Source of the DNA: Acidimicrobiales bacterium
GTDB lineage: Bacteria > Actinomycetota > Acidimicrobiia > Acidimicrobiales > JANYDT01
NCBI GenBank assembly: GCA_025358985.1
Contig: JANYHQ010000154.1
Coordinates: 1 to 8,260, forward strand
Length of the DNA: 8,260 nucleotides
Reading direction: 5' to 3'
Below the pieces are notes generated by a model that saw only the letters and a program-made list of their open reading frames with translations, was not told the origin of the DNA and did no database searches. Position numbers and translations under genes: made by a program. This document shows positions 6,392-8,260 of this stretch, one piece after another (within the stretch, counting starts at the first letter, position 1; the number at the start of each line of letters is the position of its first letter).

Positions 6392-6705
6392 CCTCCGATC
6401 ATCACGGAATCCATTCGCCTCCGGGGCAGTCCAAACGTCCCATTAGTGCCGCCAAAGGTCAGTTCCTTGCCCCCAACCCTTGGCCACGACGAGTGGTGCG
6501 TGTAGGTGCGGTCGTGACCGCCTTTGGCAAACGCTCCACATTGACGGAAAACAGTTCTCCATGCGGGGGGGCGAAAGATTTTCTCATGTCTCGAGCGAAA
6601 GTTGGATCTTCAATGCCTCTCGATGCCGCATATTCAAATCCACCCGAAATTGGGGGTCGCAATACCGGACCCATCGTTTCTGATTACGAAGGGTAGGTTC
6701 CTGCG
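6392..6705. other. Divergent intergenic region between the stress-protein operon and the formyltransferase
   Basis: This 314-bp stretch should carry promoters for both directions. It contains a dyad GCGGTC-GT-GACCGC (6508-6521) and a wider 8-bp inverted repeat GCCAAAGG (6451-6458) with CCTTTGGC (6521-6528). A TTGACG hexamer at 6541 has no matching -10 box. Several short ORFs cross it on both strands; none has a convincing ribosome site or recognisable domain. A plus-strand frame ending at 6696, 9 bp before the next gene, is the only one positioned like an upstream ORF. Confidence 0.6.
6508..6521. promoter_or_regulatory. Dyad-symmetric candidate operator
   Basis: GCGGTC and GACCGC are perfect inverted 6-bp half-sites around a GT spacer. 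The site is 117 bp upstream of the stress-protein start and 185 bp upstream of the formyltransferase start. Short dyads of this form suit a dimeric repressor, but I cannot name a regulator, and such a site can occur by chance in GC-rich DNA. Confidence 0.3.
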
Positions 6706-7680
6706 ATGCCGAGAACCGCCGTGGTGCTCGCCGAACCGGGCCTTATCGCTGAACGAGTGGTGGCCGCCTGGCTGGCTGACGGCAACCGCATCTCACGCAT
6801 CGTGTCCTCCTCGGCGGCCGCTCGATCGGCGGATTGGCGAGCTCGGCTCCGTTCCGCCGCCAGCGGGGTCCAAACCCTTGGCATGTTGGCCTATCGGGCC
6901 GGGATCCCTGTAACGGCGCTGCCCCGCACCGACGAAGGACACACAATTTTTCCTGACGACTTCGCCGCTGGCGCTGACACCCTGATCACGGCGATGACGC
7001 TTTCCATCATCCCGCCCGAGATCCTCAGTCAATTCGCCTACGCCGTCAACGTTCATCCAGCGCTGCTGCCCCACTACAAGGGTCCGGTCCCTCGGCTGGG
7101 ATTGTTGGCCGACGCCATGGCCCACCTCTACGGCGGAGTCACCCTGCACGTACTTGAGCCCACCATCGATACCGGCCCAATCATTGCGCAGCGGCCTACG
7201 CCCTTGACGCCGGGGATGAGTTACTGGATATGGGAGGCCACGATGGCCGCCGCCGCGGCTGACATGGTGCGCCATGAGTTGCACGACTTCATGACCGGTG
7301 CCGAAGCAGCAACTCCCCAATCGGGAGCCGGAAGCTATCGACGACGAGCGCCGGGAGAGTTCCGCATCGCCGCCACGCACACCGCGTCCGAAGCCGAGCG
7401 TTTCATCGAACGGTGCCGCGGCTTCACCGTGATGTGCGACCTCCGCGGCCCCCCGCACGCCGGCCCCCAACATGGCGGGCGGTACCCGATCATTCGACTC
7501 AAGCGACGCATCGGAGCACCCACGAAGGCGCCATCAGTGGTGCGGGTCGGGACAATCGAGATGGATCTGAGTGACGCCCGCGTGGTGTTTGCGCGCCGCC
7601 GGGCGTGGCACCGAAGGCGCGACTGGATCGCTCGCATAGTGGCGACCCGGCGCACTCTCAAGGAGCCTGCGGGTTTGTGA
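6706..7680 (+). CDS. Formyltransferase-fold protein, substrate unknown
   Basis: This 324-residue protein belongs to the 10-formyl-tetrahydrofolate-dependent transferase fold shared by methionyl-tRNA formyltransferase, GART and sugar N-formyltransferases. The catalytic set is present: Asn115 and His117 in VNVHPALLPHYKGPVP, and Asp155 in LEPTIDTGPII. A linker (about 210-240, ending ERFIERCRGF) leads to a C-terminal region (about 240-320) resembling the formyltransferase C-terminal domain and unusually rich in Arg. The N-terminus lacks the G-T-P-x-F signature of the tRNA enzyme, and none of the tRNA-biosynthesis neighbours often found with fmt is nearby, so a small-molecule or sugar substrate is more likely; that is inference. 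A weak GAAGGG lies 12 bases before the ATG, with no better in-frame start nearby. Its TGA overlaps the GTG of a 30-codon ORF. Confidence 0.82.
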   Translation: MPRTAVVLAEPGLIAERVVAAWLADGNRISRIVSSSAAARSADWRARLRSAASGVQTLGMLAYRAGIPVTALPRTDEGHTIFPDDFAAGADTLITAMTLSIIPPEILSQFAYAVNVHPALLPHYKGPVPRLGLLADAMAHLYGGVTLHVLEPTIDTGPIIAQRPTPLTPGMSYWIWEATMAAAAADMVRHELHDFMTGAEAATPQSGAGSYRRRAPGEFRIAATHTASEAERFIERCRGFTVMCDLRGPPHAGPQHGGRYPIIRLKRRIGAPTKAPSVVRVGTIEMDLSDARVVFARRRAWHRRRDWIARIVATRRTLKEPAGL

Positions 7681-7769
7681 CGAAGACAAGGTCACGCTTG
7701 TTCACCAACGCCGACCAGATTGACGATCGCACCAACGCTTTGGTGAAGGTGCTCGAGAAGGGTTTGTAG
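7677..7769 (+). CDS. Putative 30-residue small protein or gene remnant
   Basis: A 30-codon frame begins with GTG at 7677, overlapping the formyltransferase stop as GTGA, and ends at TAG 7767-7769. AAGGAG at 7660-7665 is a strong ribosome site 11 bases upstream, better than that of the formyltransferase itself. The peptide starts with a basic TKTRSR stretch, continues with NADQIDDRTN, and ends ALVKVLEKGL, which could form an amphipathic helix. There is no membrane segment and I recognise no family. It may be a real, translationally coupled small protein or the truncated start of a longer gene lost at this junction. A perfect 6-bp inverted repeat, CACCAA-CGCT-TTGGTG (7730-7745), lies within it; with no T-tract, it is not a convincing terminator. 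Only 23 bp separate its stop from the convergent FG-GAP gene end. Confidence 0.4.
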   Translation: MTKTRSRLFTNADQIDDRTNALVKVLEKGL

Positions 7770-7792
7770 CCGTTTGCCCACCACTGAGTGGA

Positions 7793-8260
7793 CTAGACCT
7801 GGGATGGACCAACGTTGCGAGCTTTCACCGTTTCACCCTGCGTCACCCGCCATCCGCCGTTGCCCCGACTGAGCACAATGTGCTCCAAGTCATCGTTGTT
7901 TCCTTCGATGGCGCGCCACGTATGCAGTTCGCCGGCACCCAATCGGACTCGACCCTCCGGCAATGACAGATGCAGTGACACTGCCGGCACCGCCCCGTCG
8001 AGCTCGATGACATCTGTTTCCAGTGTGGCGCCATCGCTACGACCGACCACAATGTCGCTGCGCCCATCACCGGTAACATCACCCACTCGAGGATCGTGAT
8101 CCATGCCTGAGTGATCGGCCCGCAGCGCTACGTTCCAGACGTCAGGCTCATTGGCCGCAGGATCTCGCCACAAGATGTCGACGGTATTGGCGGGCAGATC
8201 AATGGACCAAGCCACTTCGATGTTGCCCACGGCAAACTGGTCGCACCCACCGGAATCCCC
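7793..8260 (-). CDS. FG-GAP/VCBS-repeat protein, C-terminal part (start outside the window)
   Basis: The last 155 residues of a protein whose frame is open through the right edge, so the GTG at 8230 is probably internal. The segment GDVTGDGRSDIVVGRSDG (about residues 60-77 of the visible part) is a textbook FG-GAP/VCBS calcium-binding loop, with Asp61, Thr63, Asp65 and Asp69 as likely ligands. A weaker copy may occur at about 119-137 (EGNNDDLEHIVLSRGNGGW). Such repeats form beta-propeller blades, normally in secreted or surface proteins that bind calcium, partners or polysaccharides. The tail lacks an LPXTG sorting signal and a C-terminal membrane helix, so any anchoring must lie elsewhere. 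It converges on the formyltransferase and small ORF with no clear terminator between them. Confidence 0.75.
   Translation of the reverse strand, partial: GDSGGCDQFAVGNIEVAWSIDLPANTVDILWRDPAANEPDVWNVALRADHSGMDHDPRVGDVTGDGRSDIVVGRSDGATLETDVIELDGAVPAVSLHLSLPEGRVRLGAGELHTWRAIEGNNDDLEHIVLSRGNGGWRVTQGETVKARNVGPSQV

Noticed and set aside
6493..6696. Plus-strand ORF of 67 codons (36 from the ATG at 6586) ending 9 bp before the formyltransferase.
   Set aside because: No ribosome site, no recognisable domain, and it overlaps other equally long frames on both strands; it could only be rescued by conservation.
7730..7745. Hairpin CACCAA-CGCT-TTGGTG as a terminator between the convergent formyltransferase and FG-GAP genes.
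   Set aside because: Only a 6-bp stem, no T-tract on either strand, and it lies inside the 30-codon ORF.
8246..8260. GDSGG at the right edge, resembling a trypsin-family serine protease active-site motif.
   Set aside because: Only five residues, followed by CDQF rather than the usual Pro, and the downstream sequence is FG-GAP-like with no protease strands visible.

Overview
The window looks like a chromosomal segment of a high-GC actinobacterium, most plausibly an Acidimicrobiia-like lineage. This rests on the dapA-then-RNase J gene order (also found in Mycobacterium), a PPOX protein resembling F420-dependent actinobacterial families, and a P-type ATPase resembling mycobacterial CtpE. The taxon is an inference from these resemblances; there is no rRNA or other phylogenetic marker here. 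No tRNA, rRNA, CRISPR array, transposase or integrase was seen.

Layout. Positions 1-2544 are a minus-strand block read right to left: a winged-helix-like protein of unknown role (2544-1915), dapA (1863-949) and the 5' part of an RNase J gene (952 to beyond position 1). The last two overlap by four bases. Divergent from this block, across 163 bp holding a compact nested inverted repeat, is a PPOX/F420-type flavin-fold protein on the plus strand (2708-3142). It converges, with only 6 bp between stop codons, on a second minus-strand unit: a two-domain universal stress protein (6391-5501) followed after 3 bp by a CtpE-like P-type cation ATPase (5497-3149).

Across a 314-bp divergent gap lies a plus-strand formyltransferase-fold protein (6706-7680) of unknown substrate. 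A very short, well-initiated 30-codon ORF overlaps its stop (7677-7769). The window ends with the C-terminal part of a minus-strand FG-GAP/VCBS-type protein (8260-7793) whose start lies outside.

How the genes relate. DapA makes the first committed intermediate of the lysine/diaminopimelate branch, and RNase J processes RNA; they are linked by position and translation rather than by pathway. The stress protein and the cation pump are probably one operon, suggesting ion homeostasis under stress. The formyltransferase keeps its N/H/D catalytic set but lacks the N-terminal signature of methionyl-tRNA formyltransferase.

Most of the window is ordinary housekeeping and stress content, and I do not see a clear new multi-gene system. 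The points most worth a second look are the 30-aa overlapping ORF, the nested inverted repeats at 2577-2613, a 16-bp palindrome that places the ATPase start codon in a hairpin loop, and a Glu-to-Gln change in the ATPase membrane helix M4.
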